A stretch of DNA of 64,000 nt from CAZBUB01 sp046546355 (GTDB lineage Bacteria; Desulfobacterota; Desulfovibrionia; Desulfovibrionales; Desulfothermaceae): positions 1 through 64,000 of the forward strand of contig JBKGXZ010000002.1 in assembly GCA_046546355.1 (NCBI GenBank). Reading direction: 5' to 3'. Below, one piece after another: positions 8,808 to 17,563 of the stretch. Below the pieces are notes generated by a model. That model worked only from the letters and a program-made list of their open reading frames with translations, was not told where the DNA came from and did not search any database. A program made the position numbers and the translations under genes. Numbering within the stretch: position 1 is the stretch's first letter; every line of letters starts with the position of its first letter.

Positions 8808-8894
8808 ATATCGACTACGATTACGACAACGACAACGATAGCGACAGGAGAGGATAAACCGTAGTCGCAGTCGTGCTCGTAGTCGCTTTCGATA
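8808..8894. repeat. Large imperfect palindrome with CGA/CGAC reiteration
   Basis: The left arm (8808-8845) starts ATATCGACTACGATTACGAC and is built from repeated CGA/ACGAC units ending in GCGAC. The right arm (8864-8894) is GTCGCAGTCGT...TCGATAT and pairs imperfectly with it; the outer seven bases and the inner five pair perfectly. It sits between gap and the NfnAB terminator. It could form a long hairpin in RNA or a cruciform in DNA. It is not a standard terminator, because no T-run follows. Confidence 0.75.
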
Positions 8895-8944
8895 TGCATG
8901 ACCATCTCCCCCCAAAACTGGGCCAGCGCCGGTGTCCCTGGTAC

Positions 8945-8988
8945 AAAAAAATCCCGGGGAAGCCAGCTTGGTGCGCACCCCCGGGGAT
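8945..8988 (-). terminator. Rho-independent terminator of nfnAB
   Basis: Read on the minus strand, ATCCC(C)GGGG pairs with CCCCGGGAT across a loop and is followed by a run of seven T residues. It lies 24 bases after the nfnB stop codon. Confidence 0.8.
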
Positions 8989-9012
8989 AAGGCTGTTTCT
9001 GTCCAGCTGCGG

Positions 9013-10425
9013 TTACCAGCCTATGGTCAGATAATCATGAATGGAATCCGAGGCTATGCGGCCTGCACCTGCAGCCAGAATAACCGTGGCCTGGCCGGTG
9101 ACAATGTCCCCGCCTGCCCAGACCCCTTTCTTCAGGGTCTTGCCGGTCTTCTCGTCCGCCACGATATAGCCCCGCTTGGTCAGCTCCAGCCCAGGAGTGC
9201 TCTGGGTCAGGACCGGGTTGGCCCCTGCTCCGATGGCGATCACCGCCAGATCGCAGTCCAGCTCGAACTCCGAGCCCTCTATGGGCACCGGCCTGCGCCT
9301 GCCTGACTCGTCAGGCTCGCCCAGCTCCATGCTCTGGCATTTCATGCCTTTGACCCGGCCCTGATCATCCCCATAAAAGGACAAGGGCGAGGTCAACAGA
9401 TAGAACTCTATACCCTCCTCTTCAGCGTGGTGGATCTCATCTTGCCTGGCCGGCATCTCTTCCCTGGACCTGCGGTAGACGATACGCACCTTGTCCGCAC
9501 CCATGCGCAGCGCGGTGCGCGCTGAGTCCATAGCCACGTTCCCTGCCCCCAGGACCACCACATCCTTGCCCTGGGCCAGGGGGGTATCGTACTGGGGAAA
9601 CAGATAGGCCTTCATCAGGTTGGAGCGGGTCAGGTACTCGTTCGCGGAATAGATCCCTATCAGGTTCTCCCCGGGCAGATTCAGGAAAGTGGGCAGGCCT
9701 GCGCCCACACCCACGAACACCGCATCAAAGCCCCGTTCAAAGAGCTCATCCACGGTGATGGTCTTGCCCACCACCATGTTGGGCTCAATCTTAACCCCCA
9801 GCCGCTCCAGAAAATGCAGCTCAGAGGCCACAATCTCCTTGGGCAGCCTGAACTCAGGGATACCGTAGACCAGCACCCCTCCGCCCTTATGAAAGGCCTC
9901 GAACACAGACACTTCGTGGCCCTTGAGGATCAGATCTCCGGCCACGGTCAGCCCGGCAGGTCCGGCCCCGATCACTGCCACCTTCTTGCCCGTGGGCGCA
10001 GCCTTTGGGGGCAGCTCCCCGCTGCCATACTCCCGCTCATAATCAGCAGCAAAGCGTTCCAGATTGCCTATGGCCACTGGATCGTCCTTCTTGCCCAGGA
10101 TGCAGACCCCCTCGCATTGGGATTCCTGGGGGCAGACCCTGCCGCAGATCGCAGGCAGGCTGTTCTTTTCCCAGATCTTACGAATGGCTTTGGTGAATTC
10201 CCCTTCCTGGACATGTTTGATAAAGCCTGGAATATCTATGCCTACCGGGCACCCATCGACACAAGTGGGCTTCTTGCACTGCAGGCACCTGGAAGCCTCT
10301 TTCTTGGCCTCTTCCGGGCTGTAGCCCAAGGGGACCTCGTCAAAGTTCTTGCCCCGCTCTTTAGGACCCTGCTCAGCCATCTTCTGCCGGGGCAGCTTTT
10401 CCTTTTTTTCCTTCTTCTCTGCCAT
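9013..10425 (-). CDS. nfnB: NfnB: NADP-reducing flavoprotein subunit (GltA-like)
   Basis: The 470-residue protein has an N-terminal iron-sulfur region with cysteines in RCLQCKKPTCVDGCPVGI, a second cluster in CGRVCPQESQCEGVC, and two dinucleotide-binding folds (VAVIGAGPAGLTVAGDL for FAD; VVVLGAGNVAMDSARTAL for NADP). This is the layout of the glutamate-synthase small-subunit-like family. The gene for the NfnA subunit lies 87 bases upstream, so the best reading is the large subunit of the electron-bifurcating NADH-dependent reduced ferredoxin:NADP oxidoreductase rather than a glutamate synthase, for which no large subunit is seen. The minus-strand terminator at 8945-8988 ends the operon. Confidence 0.9.
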   Translation of the reverse strand: MAEKKEKKEKLPRQKMAEQGPKERGKNFDEVPLGYSPEEAKKEASRCLQCKKPTCVDGCPVGIDIPGFIKHVQEGEFTKAIRKIWEKNSLPAICGRVCPQESQCEGVCILGKKDDPVAIGNLERFAADYEREYGSGELPPKAAPTGKKVAVIGAGPAGLTVAGDLILKGHEVSVFEAFHKGGGVLVYGIPEFRLPKEIVASELHFLERLGVKIEPNMVVGKTITVDELFERGFDAVFVGVGAGLPTFLNLPGENLIGIYSANEYLTRSNLMKAYLFPQYDTPLAQGKDVVVLGAGNVAMDSARTALRMGADKVRIVYRRSREEMPARQDEIHHAEEEGIEFYLLTSPLSFYGDDQGRVKGMKCQSMELGEPDESGRRRPVPIEGSEFELDCDLAVIAIGAGANPVLTQSTPGLELTKRGYIVADEKTGKTLKKGVWAGGDIVTGQATVILAAGAGRIASDSIHDYLTIGW

Positions 10426-10512
10426 TTATGCCTCCCTTTATAAGACTTGCGCGCCCATCACCCGCGCTTTGGCTCTTGATGCCTTTTAGCCTCCGACTGC
10501 CAGCAGGACAGG

Positions 10513-11349
10513 CTAACCTGTCTGGCATTCGCACTTGAACTTCTCGTAGGCCTCCCTTTCCTGCTGCGTATAAGCCTGCAGCCTGGTGTTCAGCTCCTGG
10601 AAATCCACCTGATGCCCGTCGAACTCCGGGCCTTCCACACAGGCGAACCTGGTCTTGCCGCCCACTGTGATCCTGCAGCAGCCACACATGCCTGTGCCGT
10701 CAACCATGATGGAGTTCAAACTGACCAAAGTCTTGATCTGCTTCTCCTCGGTGATCTTGCAGACAAACTTCATCATGGGCACAGGCCCGATAGCCACCAC
10801 TTGGCTTATGTCATGTTTCTCTGTGAGCTCCTTGACCTTGTCCGTGACAAAGCCGTGATGGCCGTAGGAGCCATCATCTGTGCAGACGTGCAGCTCGTGG
10901 GAAGCGTTGCCCATCATCTCCTCCATGATCAATAGGTCCTTGGTCCTGGCCCCGATCACGGAATAAACATGATTTCCGGCCTCCTTCAAGGCCTTGGTAA
11001 TAGGGTAGAGCACAGCCACTCCTGTGCCTCCGCCCACGCAGATCACATTGCCCACATTCTCGATATCAGTGGGTTTGCCCAGGGGGCCGATCACATCCTG
11101 GAAGCCCTCCCCGACTTGCATGGACTTGAACAGGGCAGTGGACTTGCCCACTACCTGGTAGATGACCGCGATGATGCCTCTTTCCGGGTAGGAATAGGCT
11201 ATGGTCAGCGGTATCCGTTCCCCTGTCTCATTGGCCTTGAGGATCACAAACTGCCCCGGCTTAGCCTTTTCCGCGATCAAGGGAGCGCTGATCTCATTCA
11301 ACACCACTGAGCCGTCAGCCATTTCCCTCTTTTTTAGGATCTCAAACAT
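10513..11349 (-). CDS. nfnA: NfnA: ferredoxin-NADP reductase-type subunit
   Basis: The 278-residue product has an FAD-binding barrel, a nucleotide-binding fold (NVICVGGGTGVAVLYPITKAL) and a C-terminal [2Fe-2S] site in GMCGCCRITVGGKTRFACVEGP, as in dihydroorotate dehydrogenase electron-transfer subunits and NfnA. I start it at the ATG at 11349, five bases after GGAGG, rather than at the GTG six bases earlier. Together with NfnB it would couple NADH and reduced ferredoxin oxidation to NADP reduction in the cytoplasm. The pair is common in sulfate reducers and fermenters. Confidence 0.9.
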   Translation of the reverse strand: MFEILKKREMADGSVVLNEISAPLIAEKAKPGQFVILKANETGERIPLTIAYSYPERGIIAVIYQVVGKSTALFKSMQVGEGFQDVIGPLGKPTDIENVGNVICVGGGTGVAVLYPITKALKEAGNHVYSVIGARTKDLLIMEEMMGNASHELHVCTDDGSYGHHGFVTDKVKELTEKHDISQVVAIGPVPMMKFVCKITEEKQIKTLVSLNSIMVDGTGMCGCCRITVGGKTRFACVEGPEFDGHQVDFQELNTRLQAYTQQEREAYEKFKCECQTG

Positions 11350-11419
11350 CGCCACCTCCGAATTTACAGTTTATATTCCCAGGAAAGCCCCGTTACTTGT
11401 AAGCCAGTAAACAGTTCTA

Positions 11420-12745
11420 TTATTCTGTAGCCAAGCCTAATTTGGGCTGCACATTGTTCTGGATCCATTTTGCATCCCACCATTCTGTCGGATCCACTGG
11501 AAACCCTGCAATCATTATCTCAAAGTGCAAATGGTCCCCAGCAGCCAGGCCTGTGGCTCCAGTCCTGCCCAGGGTGTCTGCCTTTTGCAGCATATCCCCT
11601 TCTTCTACCTGTACCTGGGAAAGATGGGCATACATGGACTGCAAACCCAAGCCGTGATCTAAAATCACTGTCTTCCCGTAGATACCCAGCCTATCTGCGA
11701 ACACCACTCTGCCGCTGTTTGCAGCAGGCACCTCTGCCCTGGAGGTGGAGGCCAGATCCACTCCCAGGTGGGTCTGCTCATCTACTTCCTTGCCCTGGAA
11801 AAGATAGCTCCGCTTACGACCGAAGCCTGACATACGGGAGGCATTGGGCTGACGCAGGAACTTGCCAGACCAGAGTGGGGCCTTGGCAGTATCCCTGCCG
11901 ATCTCCCGGAGTCTTTCCCGGTTCTCTTGGCGCAGATCCTGATTCACTGCCAGGAACAGGTCCAGATCACTCTTTGCTTCTGGATACAGATCGCTGAACT
12001 GAAGCAATGTATTTTGAATGAAATCCTCGGAAACCTGGACCTCTGAATTGGGGAAACTGCGGCTGTTGACGTGCAGATTGAAGCCTGCGCTCCTGCTGTT
12101 GCCTGCCCGGTCCTGGGCCAGGATTACCGGTCTGTCCTCCCCGGGTTGCAAGGAGTAAGGAAAGCTGAAGAAACAAAGATAGCGGTTCTCCTGAACTTCG
12201 TAGGCAGGGAAAAAGGTCTCTCCCACTTCCACGCCCGCCTTCTCTACCGGCTCAGAGAGTACAAAGCCCACCACCCCTGAGCCTCCCTGATTCAGATTGT
12301 GCACAAATGTCTGCAGGCTCACATCCGGGGGACTGGTATCCAGCTCGAACTCCTGCTCCTGCAAGCTTTTGTTGCCCTGGAAGAGATTGGCCCAGGAGCG
12401 GTCCCTGGCCTGGAACTTTAGGGTCAGCTCCTGATCTCTGAGCTCCAGACCCTTTAGATCCAGCTCCTGTTGCCATTGTCTGGTTTCGGGTTCCAAAGTC
12501 TCCTCCTGGATCTTATGCTCTTTATCATCCTGGACCACTGTCACGCGGACCTCAGCCAGTCCAGAACCCTCATCCCTGGCCGCAACCTGGATACTGCTCT
12601 GGGCGTTGATAAAGCCCCCCGCGGGCTCTATATCCAGCTCAGGCGCACCTCTTTCTGCATTGAACATATAAACTCCGCCCAGTCCCAGGATCAGAAGCAC
12701 CAGGACCAGCAGCAAAGCTCTGGTCTTGCCGGTTTGGTTTTTCAT
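11420..12745 (-). CDS. M23 family metallopeptidase (peptidoglycan endopeptidase)
   Basis: This 441-residue protein has an N-terminal membrane anchor (about residues 9-27), a long beta-rich periplasmic region, and a C-terminal LytM domain. The zinc ligands and catalytic residues are visible as HLGVD, MYAHLS and HLHFE. The family cleaves peptide crosslinks in peptidoglycan or, if degenerate, regulates amidases; here the motifs are intact, so it should be active. It stands alone, divergent from the FKBP gene. The middle region (about residues 35-260) resembles bacterial Ig-like repeats but I cannot assign it firmly. Confidence 0.9.
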   Translation of the reverse strand: MKNQTGKTRALLLVLVLLILGLGGVYMFNAERGAPELDIEPAGGFINAQSSIQVAARDEGSGLAEVRVTVVQDDKEHKIQEETLEPETRQWQQELDLKGLELRDQELTLKFQARDRSWANLFQGNKSLQEQEFELDTSPPDVSLQTFVHNLNQGGSGVVGFVLSEPVEKAGVEVGETFFPAYEVQENRYLCFFSFPYSLQPGEDRPVILAQDRAGNSRSAGFNLHVNSRSFPNSEVQVSEDFIQNTLLQFSDLYPEAKSDLDLFLAVNQDLRQENRERLREIGRDTAKAPLWSGKFLRQPNASRMSGFGRKRSYLFQGKEVDEQTHLGVDLASTSRAEVPAANSGRVVFADRLGIYGKTVILDHGLGLQSMYAHLSQVQVEEGDMLQKADTLGRTGATGLAAGDHLHFEIMIAGFPVDPTEWWDAKWIQNNVQPKLGLATE

Positions 12746-12872
12746 GTTGCATACTCCTGTTAGTCAATTCTGTAAACCCTGTAGTAAATAAAACGTCAAA
12801 GCCAAGTCAAGGAAAATGCTATCAGTTCAAATCGGTTATGGCTTATGGCTTTTGGCGGAAATAAATTTAAGC

Positions 12873-12901
12873 TTGCCAGATGCGTTTGCTTCAGGTATTA
12901 T
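12873..12901 (+). promoter_or_regulatory. Promoter of the FKBP gene
   Basis: TTGCCA (12873-12878) and TATTAT (12896-12901) are separated by 17 bases, close to the sigma-70 consensus, with the FKBP start 88 bases downstream. Confidence 0.6.
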
Positions 12902-12988
12902 ATAAAATTCCAGCTTTAATGGCTGTTGCCTGGCGACCAAAGCCAGGGCAGCCGCCCAAACCGCTAACCAGGGACTAAGGAGGTCCAT

Positions 12989-13417
12989 ATGAGCCAAGCC
13001 AAGCAGGGAGACACAGTAAAGGTCCATTACAAAGGCATCCTGGAGGACGGCACAGTTTTCGACTCCTCCTATGAAAAAGAGCCTTTGGAATTCACAATCG
13101 GGGATGGCAGAATCATCCCTGGATTCGAAAATGCAGTGCTGGGCATGAACCAGGGTGAGAGCAAAAGCATCAAGGTAGGTCCAGAAGAAGGCTATGGAGA
13201 CTACCAGGAACAGGGCAAGGTGGAGGTCGAACGGGCGAACATGCCCGAGGACATCCAGCCTGAGCTGGGCATGATGCTGCAGCTGAATACCCCGGAGGAG
13301 AAGGTGGTCTATGTCACGGTCACTGACCTGGACGATGAAAAAGTGACCCTGGACGCCAACCATCCCCTGGCAGGCAAGGATCTGCACTTTGATATCGAGC
13401 TGCTGGAGATAGCCTAG
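12989..13417 (+). CDS. FKBP-type peptidyl-prolyl isomerase (SlyD-like)
   Basis: The 142-residue protein begins with VKVHYKGILEDGTVFDSS and has the PGFENAVLGMNQGE and HPLAGKDLHFDIELLEI segments of the SlyD/FkpB group, with an insert-in-flap chaperone domain between them. It lacks a signal peptide and the histidine-rich metal tail of E. coli SlyD, so it is a cytoplasmic folding helper. AAGGAGG lies upstream of the ATG, and a perfect GC-rich hairpin follows the stop, so it is monocistronic. Confidence 0.94.
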   Translation: MSQAKQGDTVKVHYKGILEDGTVFDSSYEKEPLEFTIGDGRIIPGFENAVLGMNQGESKSIKVGPEEGYGDYQEQGKVEVERANMPEDIQPELGMMLQLNTPEEKVVYVTVTDLDDEKVTLDANHPLAGKDLHFDIELLEIA

Positions 13418-13430
13418 CCAGCCCCAACCA

Positions 13431-13457
13431 CCCGGCCCGAGCCCGTGTCGGGCCGGG
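13431..13457 (+). terminator. Strong hairpin after the FKBP gene
   Basis: CCCGGCCCGA and TCGGGCCGGG form a perfect 10-bp stem with a seven-base loop, 14 bases after the FKBP stop. No T-run follows, so it may be a Rho-assisted terminator or a 3'-end stabiliser. Confidence 0.7.
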
Positions 13458-13559
13458 TATCAACCCAGCCGCTTTCTGCAACAGCGCCTAGCCCTATACA
13501 TGCTGCACATACCTCCAAGCAAGCTTTCAGCTTCGCCCGGGTGCTGCCTTCCCCACTGC

Positions 13560-13588
13560 TTGACAGCAAGGTACAAAATCGAATAACT
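13560..13588 (+). promoter_or_regulatory. Possible promoter of the TPR gene
   Basis: TTGACA at 13560-13565 is followed by 17 bases and ATAACT. The TPR-protein start lies 41 bases downstream. Confidence 0.45.
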
Positions 13589-13628
13589 CCTTAAGTGCAC
13601 TGACTAAAATTGCAACTGGACTGCATGA

Positions 13629-14393
13629 ATGCGCAACATCCTGTTTTGCCTTCTGGCCCTGATTATGGCCTTGCCGTTGCAAAAGGCCCAGGCTGATTCC
13701 AGTGCCCAGGAGCCCCAAATCCTCGGGCTTGCAGACAGCCTGGCGGAAGATGACGGGTTCCTGCAGCGGCAAATAGCTTTTGAGCTTTATAAGCAAGCCC
13801 CGAGGCTGCACCCTGAAAGCTACCAGGCCCACTGGAAGGCCGCCAGGGCCTACTATGTTGCAGGTACCGTAGCCGAGCGCAGCAGGCCCGAGGGCTGGGA
13901 AGACCTCTGTGCAGATTACGGGGAAAAGGGCATGGAGCAAGCCCAAAAAGCCATCGAGCTCAATCCCCAAAGGGTGGAGGGCAACTTCTATTACGGCCTT
14001 TGCGCCGGTGTCTACTCTGAAGGCATCAGCTTGGTGGCCGCAGCTCTCCAAGGCCTCAGGAAAAAAGCCAGGGAACATCTGGAAAAGGCTTATGAGCTGA
14101 ACAAGACCTACATGAACGGAGTCCCGGCCCTGGCCTTGGGCAGATACTGGGAGATCCTCCCTGCTGTGGCAGGCAGGGATCTCCAAAAGGCCCTGGAGTA
14201 TTACCAGGAGGCAGACCGGATCATGCCCCAGGATTCAGAGCACAGGCCGGAGCTCAATTTCTATATGGGCGCTTTGCTGCTCAAGCTGGACAGGCAGGAA
14301 AAAAAGGCCCGGGAGCTTTTGCAACAGGCGGCCCTTTCCGAGCATCCCTATTTCAGCCGCCAGGCCAGGGATGTGCTGCAGGAAGAGGGCTAG
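13629..14393 (+). CDS. Exported tetratricopeptide-repeat protein (TatT-like)
   Basis: The 254-residue product has a signal peptide (MRNILFCLLALIMALPLQKA) and a helical body with TPR-like units, for example AQKAIELNPQRVEGNFYYGL and LQKALEYYQEADRIMPQDSE. The GVYSEGISLVAAALQGLRKK segment resembles the TatT family of TRAP-associated periplasmic TPR proteins, but no TRAP transporter genes are nearby. No strong ribosome site precedes the ATG. The stop overlaps the stop of the opposite M16 gene, the two sharing CTAG. Probable role is protein-protein interaction in the periplasm. Confidence 0.75.
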   Translation: MRNILFCLLALIMALPLQKAQADSSAQEPQILGLADSLAEDDGFLQRQIAFELYKQAPRLHPESYQAHWKAARAYYVAGTVAERSRPEGWEDLCADYGEKGMEQAQKAIELNPQRVEGNFYYGLCAGVYSEGISLVAAALQGLRKKAREHLEKAYELNKTYMNGVPALALGRYWEILPAVAGRDLQKALEYYQEADRIMPQDSEHRPELNFYMGALLLKLDRQEKKARELLQQAALSEHPYFSRQARDVLQEEG

Positions 14394-15826
14394 TCCAGTT
14401 CCAGCTCCCGAACCTCTCCCAGCTCCTCAAGCTGATCCAGGACCTGGTCCCTGGTGCCCACCACCAGGACCTGCAGCTTCTGGGGCCGCAGATACTCCCT
14501 GGCGACCCTGTTCACGTCGGCAGCCTCCACTTGCCTCACTTCCCTGGCCAGCTGACTGAAGGAATCCAGGTCCATGCCCCAGTAGGCATACCGCATCTTC
14601 CTGCTCAGCACCTTCTCCGGATTGTCGTAACGAAAGACCAGGGAATTCAAAAATCTGTCCTTGGCCTGCTCCAGCTCCTTCTCCCTGACCCCCTGCTCCT
14701 GCAGCTGGCTCAGCTCTGCCTTGGCCTTTTGAATAGCCTCGGCAGTGCGCGAGCTCTTGGTCTGCAGGCCCACGAAGAACATCCCGGGATAGTAGTATTC
14801 GCAGCCATAGCGGCCGAACACAGAATAGGCCAGCCCCTGTCTGGAGCGCAGATTGCGGAAAAGTCTGCCTGAGAAGCCCCCGCTCAGGACCTCGTTTAAG
14901 ACCTGCAGTGCAGCATAGTCCGAATTCTGCCTGTAGTCCCCGATATGGCCCAGAAGGATGTAGCTCTGGTTCACATCCTGTTTAGGGGCCAGATTCAGGC
15001 TGGTGACATAATCATAATCCACCTCAGGGAACTCAAGCTCTGTTCGCTGCCCTTTTTGTATCCTGCCCAGCTCTTTTTGCAGCAGATCCCGCATTTCCTG
15101 GGCCTGAAAATCGCCCACCAGGCCCAGCTGCAGGTTGGCCCCCTGGAAGGCCTCAGAGTGCAAGCGCTCAAGATCCTGCCTGCTGATCCTGTCCACGCTC
15201 TCATACTCTGGTACCCGGGCGTAGACAGAGTCCTTGCTGTAAATGAGCTGCTTGAACTTCCTGGAGGCGATCTCAGACTGGCTGTCGTTTCTGCGGGAGA
15301 TCTGACCCTTGAGCTTCCTCTTGGCCAGCTGGATCCTGTCCTCTGGGAAGAGGGGATTTCGCAGCAAATCAGTCAGCACCGGCAAAAGCTCCTGCAAGTC
15401 CTCTTTCAGGACGCTCAGCTCCAGCTGCAGCATCTGGGTATCCGCCTCCACCTGCAGCTTGGCAGCCCTGTCCTCCAGGATCCTGCTTAACTCCTGCTCA
15501 GGGTACTCTTTAGAGCCGCCGCTCTGCAGGGCCTCGGCCCAGATTTGCTCCAGGCCCTCCAGTCCCTGGGGCACCTGGAAACTACCGAATCTGGCCTGCA
15601 GATGCAGGGTTATCAAGGGCAGCTCATGGTGAGGGATCAAAAAGACCTGCATGCCGTTATCCAATTCCAGGCTCTGCATGCTGTATTCCGGCCAGGATAT
15701 CTCCTGGGGAAATTCCAGATCCTGTGGCCCTGGCTGTCTGGCTTTCTGCCCGCAGCCCGGCAAGAACAACAGTGCGCACAGGCCCAGCAAAAAGATCAGC
15801 TTAAAGCGGTACGGCTTGATAGGCAT
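14390..15826 (-). CDS. M16 peptidase-like lipoprotein, probably inactive partner
   Basis: This 478-residue protein starts with a lipoprotein signal whose lipobox is LPGC (Cys25). It has the two-lobed M16 fold, but where the catalytic HxxEH should stand it has EGLEQIWAEAL, so the zinc site is missing. The gene starts directly after the stop of the active M16 gene (TAG then ATG). In many bacteria M16 enzymes work as a heterodimer of one zinc-bearing subunit and one inactive but structurally required subunit, and this pair fits that. It is probably tethered to a membrane in the cell envelope. Confidence 0.9.
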   Translation of the reverse strand: MPIKPYRFKLIFLLGLCALLFLPGCGQKARQPGPQDLEFPQEISWPEYSMQSLELDNGMQVFLIPHHELPLITLHLQARFGSFQVPQGLEGLEQIWAEALQSGGSKEYPEQELSRILEDRAAKLQVEADTQMLQLELSVLKEDLQELLPVLTDLLRNPLFPEDRIQLAKRKLKGQISRRNDSQSEIASRKFKQLIYSKDSVYARVPEYESVDRISRQDLERLHSEAFQGANLQLGLVGDFQAQEMRDLLQKELGRIQKGQRTELEFPEVDYDYVTSLNLAPKQDVNQSYILLGHIGDYRQNSDYAALQVLNEVLSGGFSGRLFRNLRSRQGLAYSVFGRYGCEYYYPGMFFVGLQTKSSRTAEAIQKAKAELSQLQEQGVREKELEQAKDRFLNSLVFRYDNPEKVLSRKMRYAYWGMDLDSFSQLAREVRQVEAADVNRVAREYLRPQKLQVLVVGTRDQVLDQLEELGEVRELELD

Positions 15827-17335
15827 CTATTCCTCCTTGTCCTCGCGGGGCACAATCCTGCCCTGGGTGCTTTTCTCCTGCTGCAGGTACTTTTCAGCCG
15901 CCTGCCTGACCTGTTCTGTATCCACTTCCTGCAAGGCCTCTAACCTGGTAAACACCAGACGCCAGTCCCCGTGCAGGCCTTGGGCCTTCGCCAGAGATTT
16001 GGCCAGGCCCAGATTTGAATCCAGGCTGCGCACCAGGTCCGCGCGCAGATTGGTCTTGGCCCTCTGCAACTCCTCCTGGGTAACCCCTTCCTGGCGGATG
16101 TTCTGCAACTCCTGATCCAGGGCCTTGATCAGCTCTGCGGTCTCTATCCCATGGGCAGGCAGGGCAAATATCAAGAACAGGGCCTGATCCACTTCCCCGG
16201 GATAACCCTGCATGGCAAATACATCCTGGGCCAGGGTCTGCTCCTGGACCAGGGAAGTGTACAGCCTGGAGGTTCTGCCCTGGGTCAGGATCTGGGCCAG
16301 GATCTGCAGGGCTGGATACTCAGGGTCCTGCCATCTCACGGTCTGATACCCGCGCACCAGCACTGGCTCATGCTCCTCTGTAAGCCTGAATTCCCTGGGG
16401 CCCCTTTGCTCCGGCTCTTTGGTGCTCCTGCCCTGCAGGGATTCCCCGGTTTTCAGGTCAGAGAAGTATTCCCCGGCCCAGTTTTTGACCTGCTGCGGAT
16501 CAATATCCCCGGCCACTACCACCGTGATGTTCCGGGCCTGATAGAATCTGTTGTGGAACTCCTCCAGGTCCTGCTTCTGAATATCCTGCAGATCCTGTTC
16601 CCAGCCCAGCACCGGATGCCGGTAGGGATGGGCCAGATAGGCCTGGGCCAAGAAGTTCTCCAGAAGCCTGCCCTGGGGATTGGAGTCTACCCTGCTCCTG
16701 CGCTCTTCTTGGATGACCTGCTTTTCCCGGTAGAACTCCCGCCAGACAGGATGCTGCAGCCTGTCCGCCTCCAGGCTGAACCAAAGCTCGGCCTTATGAG
16801 CAGGCAGACTGCAATGGTACATGGTATAGTCCTTGGAGGTGGCAGCATTGAGATCCTGGCCTCCGTGCTGCTCAATGAGCCTGCTGAACTCATTGGACTC
16901 GGAAAGCTCCCCGGCCTGCTCCTGCAGGCTGCTGAACTCCTGCTTTTTTGCCCTGGCCTGCTCTGAATCCTCTCCGTGTTCCCGCCTGGCCTGCTGCCAG
17001 CGCAAGTAAGCCTGATCCAGACGCTCAAGCAGCTCCTGCTCCTTTTCCCAGTCCTTGCTGCCAATACGCTCGGTGCCCTTGAAGGCCATGTGCTCCAGAA
17101 AATGGGCCAGGCCGGTTTTGCCTGCAGGCTCGTGCTTGCTGCCCACCTGCACTAGGGTCACGAAGCTGACCACCGGGGCCTGCTCCCGCTTGAGAACCAG
17201 AAAGCGCATGCCGTTGTCCAGGCTGAACTCGCTGATCCTGGACTGAAAATTCTGCAGATAATCTTCTGACCCTTGCAGCTGGCCAGGCAGGGTCAGGGTC
17301 ATGACCAAAGCCAGGCTGAAAATATATTTGAACAT
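15827..17335 (-). CDS. M16 zinc peptidase (active subunit)
   Basis: The 502-residue product has a signal peptide and the inverted zinc motif HFLEH at residues 78-82, followed by the second half-site in DYTMYHCSLPAHKAELWFSLEADR, both characteristic of the pitrilysin/processing-peptidase family. The central VVVAGDIDPQQVKNWAGEYF and C-terminal lobes are intact. It is cotranscribed with the inactive partner downstream. Substrates of this envelope group are usually short or unfolded peptides; nothing here shows which. Confidence 0.93.
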   Translation of the reverse strand: MFKYIFSLALVMTLTLPGQLQGSEDYLQNFQSRISEFSLDNGMRFLVLKREQAPVVSFVTLVQVGSKHEPAGKTGLAHFLEHMAFKGTERIGSKDWEKEQELLERLDQAYLRWQQARREHGEDSEQARAKKQEFSSLQEQAGELSESNEFSRLIEQHGGQDLNAATSKDYTMYHCSLPAHKAELWFSLEADRLQHPVWREFYREKQVIQEERRSRVDSNPQGRLLENFLAQAYLAHPYRHPVLGWEQDLQDIQKQDLEEFHNRFYQARNITVVVAGDIDPQQVKNWAGEYFSDLKTGESLQGRSTKEPEQRGPREFRLTEEHEPVLVRGYQTVRWQDPEYPALQILAQILTQGRTSRLYTSLVQEQTLAQDVFAMQGYPGEVDQALFLIFALPAHGIETAELIKALDQELQNIRQEGVTQEELQRAKTNLRADLVRSLDSNLGLAKSLAKAQGLHGDWRLVFTRLEALQEVDTEQVRQAAEKYLQQEKSTQGRIVPREDKEE

Positions 17336-17563
17336 CTTTAGCTCTCCTTAATACCGCTTCGTGCAAAATGACAGCACCCAAAAGGTTTTCAGGTCAGTAT
17401 GGGCTCTTGGAGCACCCAAGCCCAAAAAATCGCATCACGACCCCGAGTGACAGCTCAAGCCGCTTCTTGTATCATGAGTGCGCTTTTGTCCACTTTGAAC
17501 ATCTCCTGAGCACTTGTAAAGAAAAACTTGGGCCTTGAGCCCGACCACCAGGCAAGTATTTTC

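Noticed and set aside
9013..10425. Annotation as glutamate synthase small subunit
   Set aside because: The adjacent NfnA gene and absence of a large glutamate synthase subunit favour the NfnAB transhydrogenase.
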